From Rhizobiaceae bacterium (lineage in GTDB: Bacteria > Pseudomonadota > Alphaproteobacteria > Rhizobiales > Rhizobiaceae): a stretch of DNA of 64,000 nt. The DNA lies in the NCBI GenBank assembly GCA_017640615.1, contig JAEPQK010000001.1, positions 922,047-986,046 on the forward strand, in the 5' to 3' direction. Numbering within the stretch: the first letter of the stretch is position 1; each line of letters begins with the position of its first letter. Shown piece by piece: positions 57,080-64,000 of the stretch. The notes beneath the pieces are model-generated. The model saw only the letters and a program-made list of their open reading frames with translations, had not been told where the DNA came from and searched no databases. The translations under genes and the position numbers were made by a program.

Positions 57080-57879
57080 TGGAGCGCAAAATACCTCTAC
57101 CGCTTCTGGTTCTCGCGGTTCTCGGCTTCGCCTATATGCTGCTACCGATCCTCATCGTGGTGCTGGCAGGGCTTACGTCAGGAGAGTTCCTCACGTTTCC
57201 GCCGGAGGGGCTGTCGCTTCGCTGGGTCATTGCGTTCCTGCAGTCTGAAAAATACCTCTCCGCATTCTTCTTCTCGTTTCGCCTGGCATTGATGACGATG
57301 GTCGTGTCCACAATCCTTGGCACGGCGGCTGCGCTTTTCCTGTCGCGATCGCGCTTTGTCGGTCGCGGTGCGATGCGCGCCTTCTTCCTCTCGCCCGTCG
57401 TTCTCCCCGGAGTTGTTGTCGGCTTCGCGCTTTACGCGTTCTACATTTCGGCCGGAATGGGAATCTCGCGAACGATCTGGGGACTCTGGATCGGCCATAT
57501 CCTCTATTCCACGCCCTATGTCATCGGAACCGTTGGAGCCGCCCTGGCCACCTACGATGTCTCCCTTGAAGAGGCGGCAAGGAGCCTTGGTGCGTCGCCG
57601 TGGCGGGCATTCCGCAAGGTGACACTTCCCAACATCGCCCAGGGCATACAGGCGGGTTCGATATTTGCGTTCATCGTCAGCTTCGGTCAGTTCGAGGTGT
57701 CGTTGTTCCTCTCTGCGCCGAATTCCGAACCGTTGCCGATCGCGATGTATAACTCGCTTCGCTACAAGTTCGACCCGTCCGCAGCCGCCGCTGGCATCTT
57801 CGCCATCACTTTGGTGACGGCTTCGGTCCTTCTCACCAATCGTCTCGTCAATATCCGACGTCTGCTGGATCGTCAGTAG
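57079..57879 (+). CDS. ABC transporter permease (PotC-like)
   Basis: Second permease, 266 residues. The EAA loop is EEAARSLGASPWRAFRKVTLPNIAQGIQ, and six hydrophobic helices run through the chain. The ATG overlaps the previous TAA stop by one base (TAATG). It is paired with the PotB-like permease; the PotA-like ATPase and Tat-exported binding protein follow. Confidence 0.94.
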   Translation: MERKIPLPLLVLAVLGFAYMLLPILIVVLAGLTSGEFLTFPPEGLSLRWVIAFLQSEKYLSAFFFSFRLALMTMVVSTILGTAAALFLSRSRFVGRGAMRAFFLSPVVLPGVVVGFALYAFYISAGMGISRTIWGLWIGHILYSTPYVIGTVGAALATYDVSLEEAARSLGASPWRAFRKVTLPNIAQGIQAGSIFAFIVSFGQFEVSLFLSAPNSEPLPIAMYNSLRYKFDPSAAAAGIFAITLVTASVLLTNRLVNIRRLLDRQ

Positions 57880-57911
57880 GCATCTCCGTCGTCAACAAAG
57901 GGAGCATGACC

Positions 57912-59018
57912 ATGACCGACAAATATCAGACAACGCGGCGTGCGCTGCTGAAGAAGGGACTGGGGCTTGGCGCCGCGGCGGCGCTTCCGTCCTCCTTCTA
58001 CATCAATCACGCCTGGGCGCAGGACGTCACCTATGATGGCGGCACGTTCGACGCGGAAGGTGCGACGCTGAACATCGGCGAATGGGGCGGCGGTTGGGAG
58101 GAATTCGTTCGCAAGGCCCTGACCGACCAGTTCGAAAAAGACTTCAACTGCAAGGTCAACTGGGACTCTTCGTTTCCGTGGTTCCCGAAATTCGTGACCC
58201 AGGGCCCCAAAGAACCGGTTTTCGATATCTGCAACTGGAACCTCCCGAACCTAACGCAAACCAAGCAGGCGGGCGACTATTTCCTCACGACTGACGAGGT
58301 GAAGGCGAACGTGCCGAACGCCGCAGATTGTTGGGATTTTGCATTTGCCAGCGGTGCCGGCGTGACCTGGGCCTACATGCCTTATGTCTACGCTTATCGC
58401 ACCGATGCAGGCGATCCGGTGAACAGCTTCCGCGACTTCTGGGCCGAGCGCTTCGCGAACAAGCGCGGCACCTACGGCACCGAAAACGGTCTGATGCACG
58501 CATTCTTCATGGCGACGGCCAAGGAATTCGGCAAGGATCAATATGACATGGACGCCGCATTTCAAGCGCTTGAAGGTGCCATGCCGATGAAGATCAGCGA
58601 ATTCACCTTCAACATGCTTTCGCTTATCGAGCGCGGCGAAGTTGACATTGCCGTGCACATCGAGGGTGAAGCGCTGTCGCTGAAGCGCAAGGGCGTGCCG
58701 ATGGATGTTTGGCAATGGGACAGCCACCCGATCCTGACTCAGACCAAGACGATCAGTCGTTATTCGGACCCGATGCAGAAGAGGCTCGCCTTTGCGTTGC
58801 TCAACCGCACGCTTTCGCCAGAGTTCCTCAACGCATTTGGTGACGAGTTCATGTGGCGGCCTACGAATTCGAACGCTGACATCACCGCACCCCTGAAAGA
58901 AGCCGGGGTCATGAATACGGCAGATGCCACCAAGGCCTTTTGGGTGCCTGACTGGGATTTCTTCGTCCAAAACAAGCAGGACATTACCGAGCGTCTCAAC
59001 AGCATCTTTGGGCTCTAG
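57912..59018 (+). CDS. ABC transporter solute-binding protein (PotD-like), Tat signal
   Basis: Extracellular solute-binding protein of 368 residues. The N-terminus has a twin-arginine signal, QTTRRALLKKGLGLGAAAALP, with the AWAQ cleavage region near residue 36. The mature part is of the PotD/spermidine-putrescine type (ICNWNLPNLTQTKQAGDYF, KRGTYGTENGLMH, DIAVHIEGEALSLKRKG). The cargo need not be a polyamine, since related proteins bind various cationic or zwitterionic amino compounds. ATG at 57912 has GGGAG at a good spacing; an ATG two codons earlier is too close. Confidence 0.93.
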   Translation: MTDKYQTTRRALLKKGLGLGAAAALPSSFYINHAWAQDVTYDGGTFDAEGATLNIGEWGGGWEEFVRKALTDQFEKDFNCKVNWDSSFPWFPKFVTQGPKEPVFDICNWNLPNLTQTKQAGDYFLTTDEVKANVPNAADCWDFAFASGAGVTWAYMPYVYAYRTDAGDPVNSFRDFWAERFANKRGTYGTENGLMHAFFMATAKEFGKDQYDMDAAFQALEGAMPMKISEFTFNMLSLIERGEVDIAVHIEGEALSLKRKGVPMDVWQWDSHPILTQTKTISRYSDPMQKRLAFALLNRTLSPEFLNAFGDEFMWRPTNSNADITAPLKEAGVMNTADATKAFWVPDWDFFVQNKQDITERLNSIFGL

Positions 59019-59024
59019 CGGCGA

Positions 59025-59050
59025 AACGGGCCGGCTTCTGCCGGCCCGTT
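59025..59050 (+). other. Hairpin between binding-protein and ATPase genes
   Basis: AACGGGCCGGC-TTCT-GCCGGCCCGTT, perfect 11-base arms, six bases after the binding-protein stop. No U-run follows. It may stabilise the binding-protein message or partly terminate transcription. Confidence 0.65.
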
Positions 59051-59078
59051 CAACTTCGCTACAATTTCGGACATCAAA

Positions 59079-60152
59079 ATGTCATTTGTGGAATTCCAAG
59101 GCGTATCGAAGTCCTTCGGCGACACGATCGCGGTCGAGAAACTGAATATCGCTATCGAAAAGGGCGAGTTCTTTTCGCTGCTTGGGCCGTCAGGGTGTGG
59201 GAAATCAACCACATTGCGCATGTTGGCTGGGTTCTTGCCGCCTAGCACCGGCCGCATAAGTGTTCACGGCCGCGATATCACACGCCTTCCCCCGGAAGCC
59301 CGCGGCATCGGCATTGTCTTCCAGAACTACGCGATATTTCCGCACATGAATGTGTTTGACAACATCGCGTTCGGCCTTGTCGAACGAGGAGAGCAAAAAA
59401 CGGAAATTGCACGCAAAGTCGATGCTGCGTTGGAACAGGTCGGCCTATCTGGATACGGCGGGCGCTTCGAGCGAGAACTCTCTGGCGGCCAAAAACAGCG
59501 CGTCGCCTTGGCTCGCGTGCTCGTTATCGAGCCGGAAATCCTCCTGCTCGACGAACCCCTTTCTGCGCTCGACAAGAAGATGCGCGAGGAGATGAAATTC
59601 TGGATCAAGGATATTCAGAATTCGATCGGCATCACTACGATCTATGTGACACATGACCAGTCCGAGGCGCTCACGATGTCGGACCGGATCGCCGTGATGA
59701 GCAATGGGCGCCTCTTGCAGGTCGGATCACCTCGCGAGATTTATGAGCAGCCATCTTCCCGTTTTATCGCCGAGTTCATCGGCGAATCCAACCTGCTGGA
59801 TGTGCGAGTCACATCCGTCAATGGCGTATCCTGCGAGGTGGACCTTGGAGGAAGCCTGACTGTGCCAGCACGCTGCTCCAAGCAGGTGAAGTTGAGTCCC
59901 GACGAAAGGGTAAGTCTTCTCCTCCGCCCGGAGATGCTGCGTCTTGCACCGATGGACGCCCAGGAAGCCCCACGCTTGAAAGGGCGCATAGCTGACAGCG
60001 TCTACCAAGGTGCGCTGCGCCGATATCGAGTGATTGCTGGCGAGCATGATTTCGTTGTCGAGGTGCCGAACAGGCCTGAGCTTGCCCAACTTTCGTCCGG
60101 TGATCAGGTGGACGTTTTCTGGAGCACGGAAAGCGGTGTGGTTGTTCCATGA
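59079..60152 (+). CDS. ABC transporter ATP-binding protein (PotA-like)
   Basis: A 357-residue ATPase of the polyamine/iron class. Walker A is LLGPSGCGKSTTLR, the signature is RELSGGQKQRVALARVL, Walker B is PEILLLDEPLSALD, and the switch His is YVTHDQSEALT. The C-terminal ~120 residues form the TOBE domain. It energises the two permeases and serves the PotD-like protein of the same operon. The ATG follows a weak purine-rich site. Confidence 0.96.
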   Translation: MSFVEFQGVSKSFGDTIAVEKLNIAIEKGEFFSLLGPSGCGKSTTLRMLAGFLPPSTGRISVHGRDITRLPPEARGIGIVFQNYAIFPHMNVFDNIAFGLVERGEQKTEIARKVDAALEQVGLSGYGGRFERELSGGQKQRVALARVLVIEPEILLLDEPLSALDKKMREEMKFWIKDIQNSIGITTIYVTHDQSEALTMSDRIAVMSNGRLLQVGSPREIYEQPSSRFIAEFIGESNLLDVRVTSVNGVSCEVDLGGSLTVPARCSKQVKLSPDERVSLLLRPEMLRLAPMDAQEAPRLKGRIADSVYQGALRRYRVIAGEHDFVVEVPNRPELAQLSSGDQVDVFWSTESGVVVP

Positions 60153-60192
60153 GCAGGATGATCGAGGCACGGTTCGCCACGGGAGTAACAGC

Positions 60193-61731
60193 ATGAAAGT
60201 CGGAGTCGATGTTGGTGGCACAAACACCGACGCTGTCATCATTGGCGAGAGTGGTGTGATCAGCTGGAAGAAGACGCCAACGACCGAGGACGTCTACTCT
60301 GGCATCGTCACTGCGATCAGTGACGCAATCGAAGCCGGTGATGTCGATATCGGCAAGATCGACTGCGTCATGATTGGCACGACACAGTTCACGAATGCTG
60401 TCATCGAACGACGTGCGCTTTTGCCTGTCGGTATCGTCAGACTGGCACTTCCAGCAGCGTCGGCTATTCCGCCCTTGACGGACTGGCCGGTCGATCTGGT
60501 CGAAGTGATTGGTTCCAACGTTCACCAGGTTGGCGGCGGGTATGAGTTCGACGGACAGGAAATCGCGCCGCTTGACGAACTGGCGGTTGCGGAAGCAGGC
60601 CGGTCAATGCGCCGGTCAGGAATAGAAACCGCAGCGGTTACGTCGGTATTCGCACCCATCAATCGGGCGATGGAAGATCGCGCAGCAGAAATCCTGCGTA
60701 ATGAAGTTCCGGACATCAGAATATCGCTGTCCAGCGATCTCGGTCAGTTCGGCCTTCTTCCGCGTGAGAACTCAACGATCATCAATGCGTCGCTATCTGC
60801 ACTCGCAAGTCGGGTCGTAGACGCTTTCAAGCGGGCATTGCGCAACCTTGGCCTCGATGTGCCGTTGTTCATAAGCCAGAACGACGGCACGCTGATGCGC
60901 GCCGACGCAGTTGAGCGATATCCGGTCCTGACGTTCGCGTCCGGTCCGACGAATTCCATGCGCGGCGCGGTTCATCTCGCCGGCATTACCGACGCGATGG
61001 TCGTGGATATTGGTGGCACCACGTCTGATATTGGGATGCTGCGCAATGGATTCCCCCGCCAATCAACTCATTTTGTCGACGTCGGTGGCGTTAAGACAAA
61101 CTTTCGGATGCCCGATATCCTGGCAGTCGGTTTGGGCGGTGGCTCCTTGGTTCGCGACGGCGGCGACCGCGTCGGGCCTGACTCCGTAGGATATCAGCTA
61201 ACGAAAAGGGCGGTTTGCTTTGGCGGCGATACGATCACTGCGACCGATATTGCTGTTGCTGGCGGCTGGGCTGATGTCGGCGATGCATCATTGGTGAAAT
61301 CGATATCGCGGGACATTATTGCGCGTGCACGTGAACGCATGCGCGAAATTCTCGACGTCAACGTCGAGAGGATGAAGACGGAAGCCGGCGACCTACCGTT
61401 GCTTGTAGTCGGCGGAGGCTCAATTCTTGTCGATTGGCCGGTCCGATCAGTCTCGAATGTCGTGCGTCCAGATTATTCCTCAGTCGCTAACGCTGTTGGC
61501 GCAGCGATAGCGCAGGTCTCGGGTGAATGCGAGCGTGTCCTTTCAATCACCGAAACCAACCGCAACTCAATTCTTGACGACGCGCGGGATGAAGCCCGTC
61601 AGAACGCCATCGATGCAGGGGCCTTACCGGAGAGCATCGAAATCATTGAGGTAGAACAGATTCCAATCAGCTATCTGCCAGGAAACCCGACACGTCTCCG
61701 AGTGAAGGCTGTCGGCGATCTGCCGGTATAG
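60193..61731 (+). CDS. Hydantoinase/oxoprolinase A-type protein
   Basis: Protein of 512 residues of the hydantoinase A/5-oxoprolinase family. It begins MKVGVDVGGTNTDAVIIGE, the actin-like ATP-binding motif, and has SQNDGTLM, FASGPTNSMRGAVHLAGITDAMVVDIGGTTSDIGMLRNG and VGLGGGSLV further on. Family members use ATP to open cyclic amides such as hydantoins and 5-oxoproline. The usual HyuB partner is missing and the DUF917 protein follows instead, a pairing seen in many genomes with unclear substrate. The ATG follows GGGAG. Confidence 0.9.
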   Translation: MKVGVDVGGTNTDAVIIGESGVISWKKTPTTEDVYSGIVTAISDAIEAGDVDIGKIDCVMIGTTQFTNAVIERRALLPVGIVRLALPAASAIPPLTDWPVDLVEVIGSNVHQVGGGYEFDGQEIAPLDELAVAEAGRSMRRSGIETAAVTSVFAPINRAMEDRAAEILRNEVPDIRISLSSDLGQFGLLPRENSTIINASLSALASRVVDAFKRALRNLGLDVPLFISQNDGTLMRADAVERYPVLTFASGPTNSMRGAVHLAGITDAMVVDIGGTTSDIGMLRNGFPRQSTHFVDVGGVKTNFRMPDILAVGLGGGSLVRDGGDRVGPDSVGYQLTKRAVCFGGDTITATDIAVAGGWADVGDASLVKSISRDIIARARERMREILDVNVERMKTEAGDLPLLVVGGGSILVDWPVRSVSNVVRPDYSSVANAVGAAIAQVSGECERVLSITETNRNSILDDARDEARQNAIDAGALPESIEIIEVEQIPISYLPGNPTRLRVKAVGDLPV

Positions 61732-61752
61732 CGCGTGAAGTCAGGTCTTGGG

Positions 61753-62829
61753 ATGAAACTTAAAATCGAAGATGTAGACAATCTTTGCACCGGCGCATCA
61801 TTTCTAGGCGCTGGCGGTGGCGGCGATCCCTATATCGGAGGGCTAATGGTGAAGCAGGCGCTTGCAGACGGCGCTCGAATCGACATCGTCGATCCCGATA
61901 TTATTGACGATGACAGTTTGATCATCCCGACTGCCATGATGGGTGCGCCCACAGTGCTGCTGGAAAAGATCCCTTCGGGCGAGGAGGCAATTCGCGCGCT
62001 GCGTGCCGTCGAAACCCAACTGGGTCGAACTGCAGATGCAACAATGCCGACGGAGGTTGGGGGTATCAATTCGACAATACCTCTATTCGTGGCCGCGAAA
62101 CTCGGCATCCCTGTAGTCGACGCTGACGGGCAGGGGCGGGCCTTTCCTGAACTCCAGATGGAGACCTTCGCGATCAACGGGATCAAGGGAACGCCGCTCG
62201 GCATTTCAGATGAAAAAGGCGACGTTGCGACGGTTCTGACCGGAGACAATCACAGGATGGAGAAAATAGCTCGCGGAATTACGATCCGTTTCGGCGGGAC
62301 GGCCTATTTCGCGAACTATCCTATGTCCGGTGCAGACGTAAAACGCACGGCGGTCAAGCATACGCTTTCTCTAGCGCGGTCCATCGGCGAAATTATTCTG
62401 ATGTCGCGTCAGCGAAAAATGGATCCCTTCGAGGAACTTGAAACCTTCCTACCGACGACAAGCTACTCGGTCGCCCGGCGAATTTTCGAAGGGAAGGTTG
62501 TTGATGTAGATCGAAAGACGGAAGGCGGCTTTACGCTAGGGAACGTTACCATACGACAACATGATCGGCGCAGCGATTGCATCATATCGTTTCAGAACGA
62601 AAACCTTGTTGCTCGCTCAGGGGAGGCGGTTCTGGCTATTGTGCCGGATATTATCGCAGTGCTGGATGCCGAGACTGCGCTGCCAATAACGAACGAGACC
62701 CTGCGCTATGGCCAAAGAGTGATCGTCATGGCTGTTGGCGTTCCCGAGGTAATGAGGACGCCTGACGCGTTACAGCAGTTTGGTCCCTCGGCTTTTGGGC
62801 TTCCTGACGTGTTTGTTCCGCTATCGTAA
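61753..62829 (+). CDS. DUF917 (S-methyl thiohydantoin desulfurase-like) family protein
   Basis: A 358-residue DUF917 protein. The N-terminal family pattern is GASFLGAGGGGDPYIGGLM, followed by EVGGINSTIPLFVAAKLGIPVVDADGQGRAFPELQM, and the C-terminal half is a beta-rich domain. It is encoded directly after the hydantoinase A-like gene, its usual partner. ATG at 61753 has an AGG at good spacing; a GTG at 61735 is in frame but lacks a ribosome site. Function for the imported substrate is inferred from context. Confidence 0.88.
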   Translation: MKLKIEDVDNLCTGASFLGAGGGGDPYIGGLMVKQALADGARIDIVDPDIIDDDSLIIPTAMMGAPTVLLEKIPSGEEAIRALRAVETQLGRTADATMPTEVGGINSTIPLFVAAKLGIPVVDADGQGRAFPELQMETFAINGIKGTPLGISDEKGDVATVLTGDNHRMEKIARGITIRFGGTAYFANYPMSGADVKRTAVKHTLSLARSIGEIILMSRQRKMDPFEELETFLPTTSYSVARRIFEGKVVDVDRKTEGGFTLGNVTIRQHDRRSDCIISFQNENLVARSGEAVLAIVPDIIAVLDAETALPITNETLRYGQRVIVMAVGVPEVMRTPDALQQFGPSAFGLPDVFVPLS

Positions 62830-63103
62830 CACGGATTAGATCTGCTTCTGCTAGCAACTTTCTCCACCGGTGGTTGCAAGAATTGCGGGAATTTCTTTTT
62901 TGAGCCTCGTGCCGAATGCGAAGCTAAAGGCGCTTCAAACGAAAAAACCGCACTTTGCTCGCTCCTGAAGACATAGTGCACAGATTCACCGTCTGCTTCG
63001 ACCGACAGCACTGAAACCGGCATGATTGATCTCGAATTCAAGTAGAAGAGGGGCTTTTTTAACCAAATCAGTGACAAATGTAGGCCTTGCGCGGGAGGCA
63101 ACA
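62830..63103. other. Intergenic region between the hydantoin-like cluster and a diguanylate cyclase
   Basis: This 274-base stretch has lower GC than its neighbours. I see no gene, RNA or strong hairpin in it. The last ten bases hold GGGAGG, the ribosome site of the following cyclase gene. Confidence 0.5.
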
Positions 63104-64000
63104 TTGTCGCGGCTTGCAGCTAATAATAGTCCGTTTTCATTAGTATCCGTGCTGCACGGCATTGTTACGGATTACATCCGCCCGGATCAGGAAACGGCGA
63201 CATCCGACGGGCGCGAATTTGCCTCACGGTTCACGACACTGCTAGCACTCGCTGGTCTCTTTATTCCGTTTTTTCTCTACGAGTTCATCGCCACAGGAAA
63301 CGAGCCGGCCGCGATCGCTCTCTCCGTCGCTGCGCTCGTCATGCTAGCCGCTGCCTTAGTCTACAAACTGACAGCCAATCGCGCAGGTGCGCGAGACCTG
63401 TTCCTCGGAGGGTTGTTTGTCTTTTTGGTGTGGGAGGCCACCTTTTTCGACACGATCTATTCGCCGGGAACGGTATGGTTTGGCGTTATGGCAGTCGTCG
63501 GAATATTGCTGGGAAGCATTCGCGCTGCATCCTGGTGGCTGGTGATCGGAATGGCGGGGATCTTTGGCACATTCCTGCTCACCGGTGATTCTGATGTTTC
63601 CACATTGATTACCTCCCCAAGCTACGAACTTCTGTTCACAGTTAGCGTTGGCGGCATGATATTTTCGACGTTCCTGTTCGTCGCAATGATCGATGCCGGG
63701 CGATCCAAGGCCCAAAGGCGCCTCGAGACAGCAAACGCCAAAAACCGCAGACTAGCTGAGCGGGACGAACTTACTGATCTGTTCAACAGACGTGCACTTC
63801 GTGACCTCCTCGACCATGCGACGAGTGGTGAGACTAAGGAGGTAGCTGTCTTGTTCACGGACCTCGACGGCTTCAAGGAAGTAAACGATACATTTGGTCA
63901 TCACGTTGGAGACAACCTGCTGCAGAAGATCGCCGAAAGCCTGCGGGAGATCAGCAAGCGAAGTGGTGCTGAGGCTGCCCGGCTTGGAGGCGACGAGTTC
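63104..64000 (+). CDS. Membrane-anchored diguanylate cyclase (GGDEF), 3' end missing
   Basis: The frame is open from a TTG at 63104, eleven bases after the start of GGGAGG, to the window end (299 codons). About six hydrophobic helices lie in the first ~190 residues, e.g. FTTLLALAGLFIPFFLYEFI, WFGVMAVVGILLGSI and LLFTVSVGGMIFSTFLFVAM. A linker and the GGDEF domain follow, with DELTDLFNRRALRDLLDH, FTDLDGFKEVNDTFGHHVGD and the start of the active site AARLGGDEF at the last bases. Synthesis of cyclic di-GMP is expected, since DEF is intact as far as seen. Any EAL domain would lie outside the window. Confidence 0.9.
   Translation, partial: MSRLAANNSPFSLVSVLHGIVTDYIRPDQETATSDGREFASRFTTLLALAGLFIPFFLYEFIATGNEPAAIALSVAALVMLAAALVYKLTANRAGARDLFLGGLFVFLVWEATFFDTIYSPGTVWFGVMAVVGILLGSIRAASWWLVIGMAGIFGTFLLTGDSDVSTLITSPSYELLFTVSVGGMIFSTFLFVAMIDAGRSKAQRRLETANAKNRRLAERDELTDLFNRRALRDLLDHATSGETKEVAVLFTDLDGFKEVNDTFGHHVGDNLLQKIAESLREISKRSGAEAARLGGDEF

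Overview
The window reads as a stretch of a high-GC alphaproteobacterial chromosome, most likely order Hyphomicrobiales (Rhizobiales). Support comes from the housekeeping order ppiD-trpD-trpC-moaC-moeA and lexA-comEC, which I recall as a conserved block in that order; from a GTTC-N7-GTTC SOS box in front of lexA; and from a Ku/LigD end-joining pair. I see no tRNA, rRNA, insertion sequence, prophage or CRISPR. Both ends cut a gene: a ComEC-type DNA channel on the left and a GGDEF diguanylate cyclase on the right.

Region 1 (1-18.1 kb) is core genome with an insert. comEC and lexA (left) and moeA-moaC-trpC-trpD-ppiD, tpiA and secG (right) flank an eight-gene, tightly overlapping minus-strand operon (2.7-11.1 kb). 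It encodes tryptophan 2,3-dioxygenase plus the CoA-dependent aerobic anthranilate route: CoA ligase, a fused 2-aminobenzoyl-CoA monooxygenase/reductase, a dehydrogenase, an enoyl-CoA hydratase, an acyl-CoA dehydrogenase, a RidA deaminase and a MarR regulator. Anthranilate degradation thus lies directly downstream of the anthranilate-consuming trpD/trpC biosynthetic genes.

Region 2 (18.3-28.1 kb) holds an L,D-transpeptidase, radC and map, then a minus-strand operon ligD-ku-TPR protein-hydrolase-xthA that pairs end joining with exonuclease III, and an exported TPR protein.

Region 3 (28.2-35.7 kb) is a divergent catabolic locus: a metallo-beta-lactamase-fold hydrolase and a three-part TRAP transporter on one strand; a TetR regulator, a fumarylacetoacetase-family hydrolase and an acyl-CoA synthetase on the other. 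The substrate is unknown.

Region 4 (35.7-43.8 kb) is the most unusual part. A four-gene minus-strand operon encodes an acyl carrier protein, an AMP-forming ligase, a fold-III PLP decarboxylase and a GNAT-like acyltransferase, which together look like a line that loads an amino acid on a carrier, decarboxylates it and transfers it. It sits beside exopolysaccharide genes of uneven condition: a flippase cut to half length, an intact polyprenyl glycosylphosphotransferase, and a mannose-1-phosphate guanylyltransferase/isomerase whose nucleotidyltransferase motifs have decayed.

Region 5 (43.9-51.9 kb) looks like quinate/shikimate (perhaps chlorogenate-type ester) catabolism: a TetR regulator divergent from a shikimate/quinate dehydrogenase, a TRAP transporter, an esterase, a DUF3237 protein and a QuiC-type 3-dehydroshikimate dehydratase.

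Region 6 (52.2-62.8 kb) carries a LuxR-type TPR regulator without an NTPase domain, L-serine ammonia-lyase, then a hydantoin-like cluster: Asp/Glu/hydantoin racemase, a polyamine-type ABC transporter, a hydantoinase A-like protein and a DUF917 protein. A diguanylate cyclase begins at 63.1 kb.
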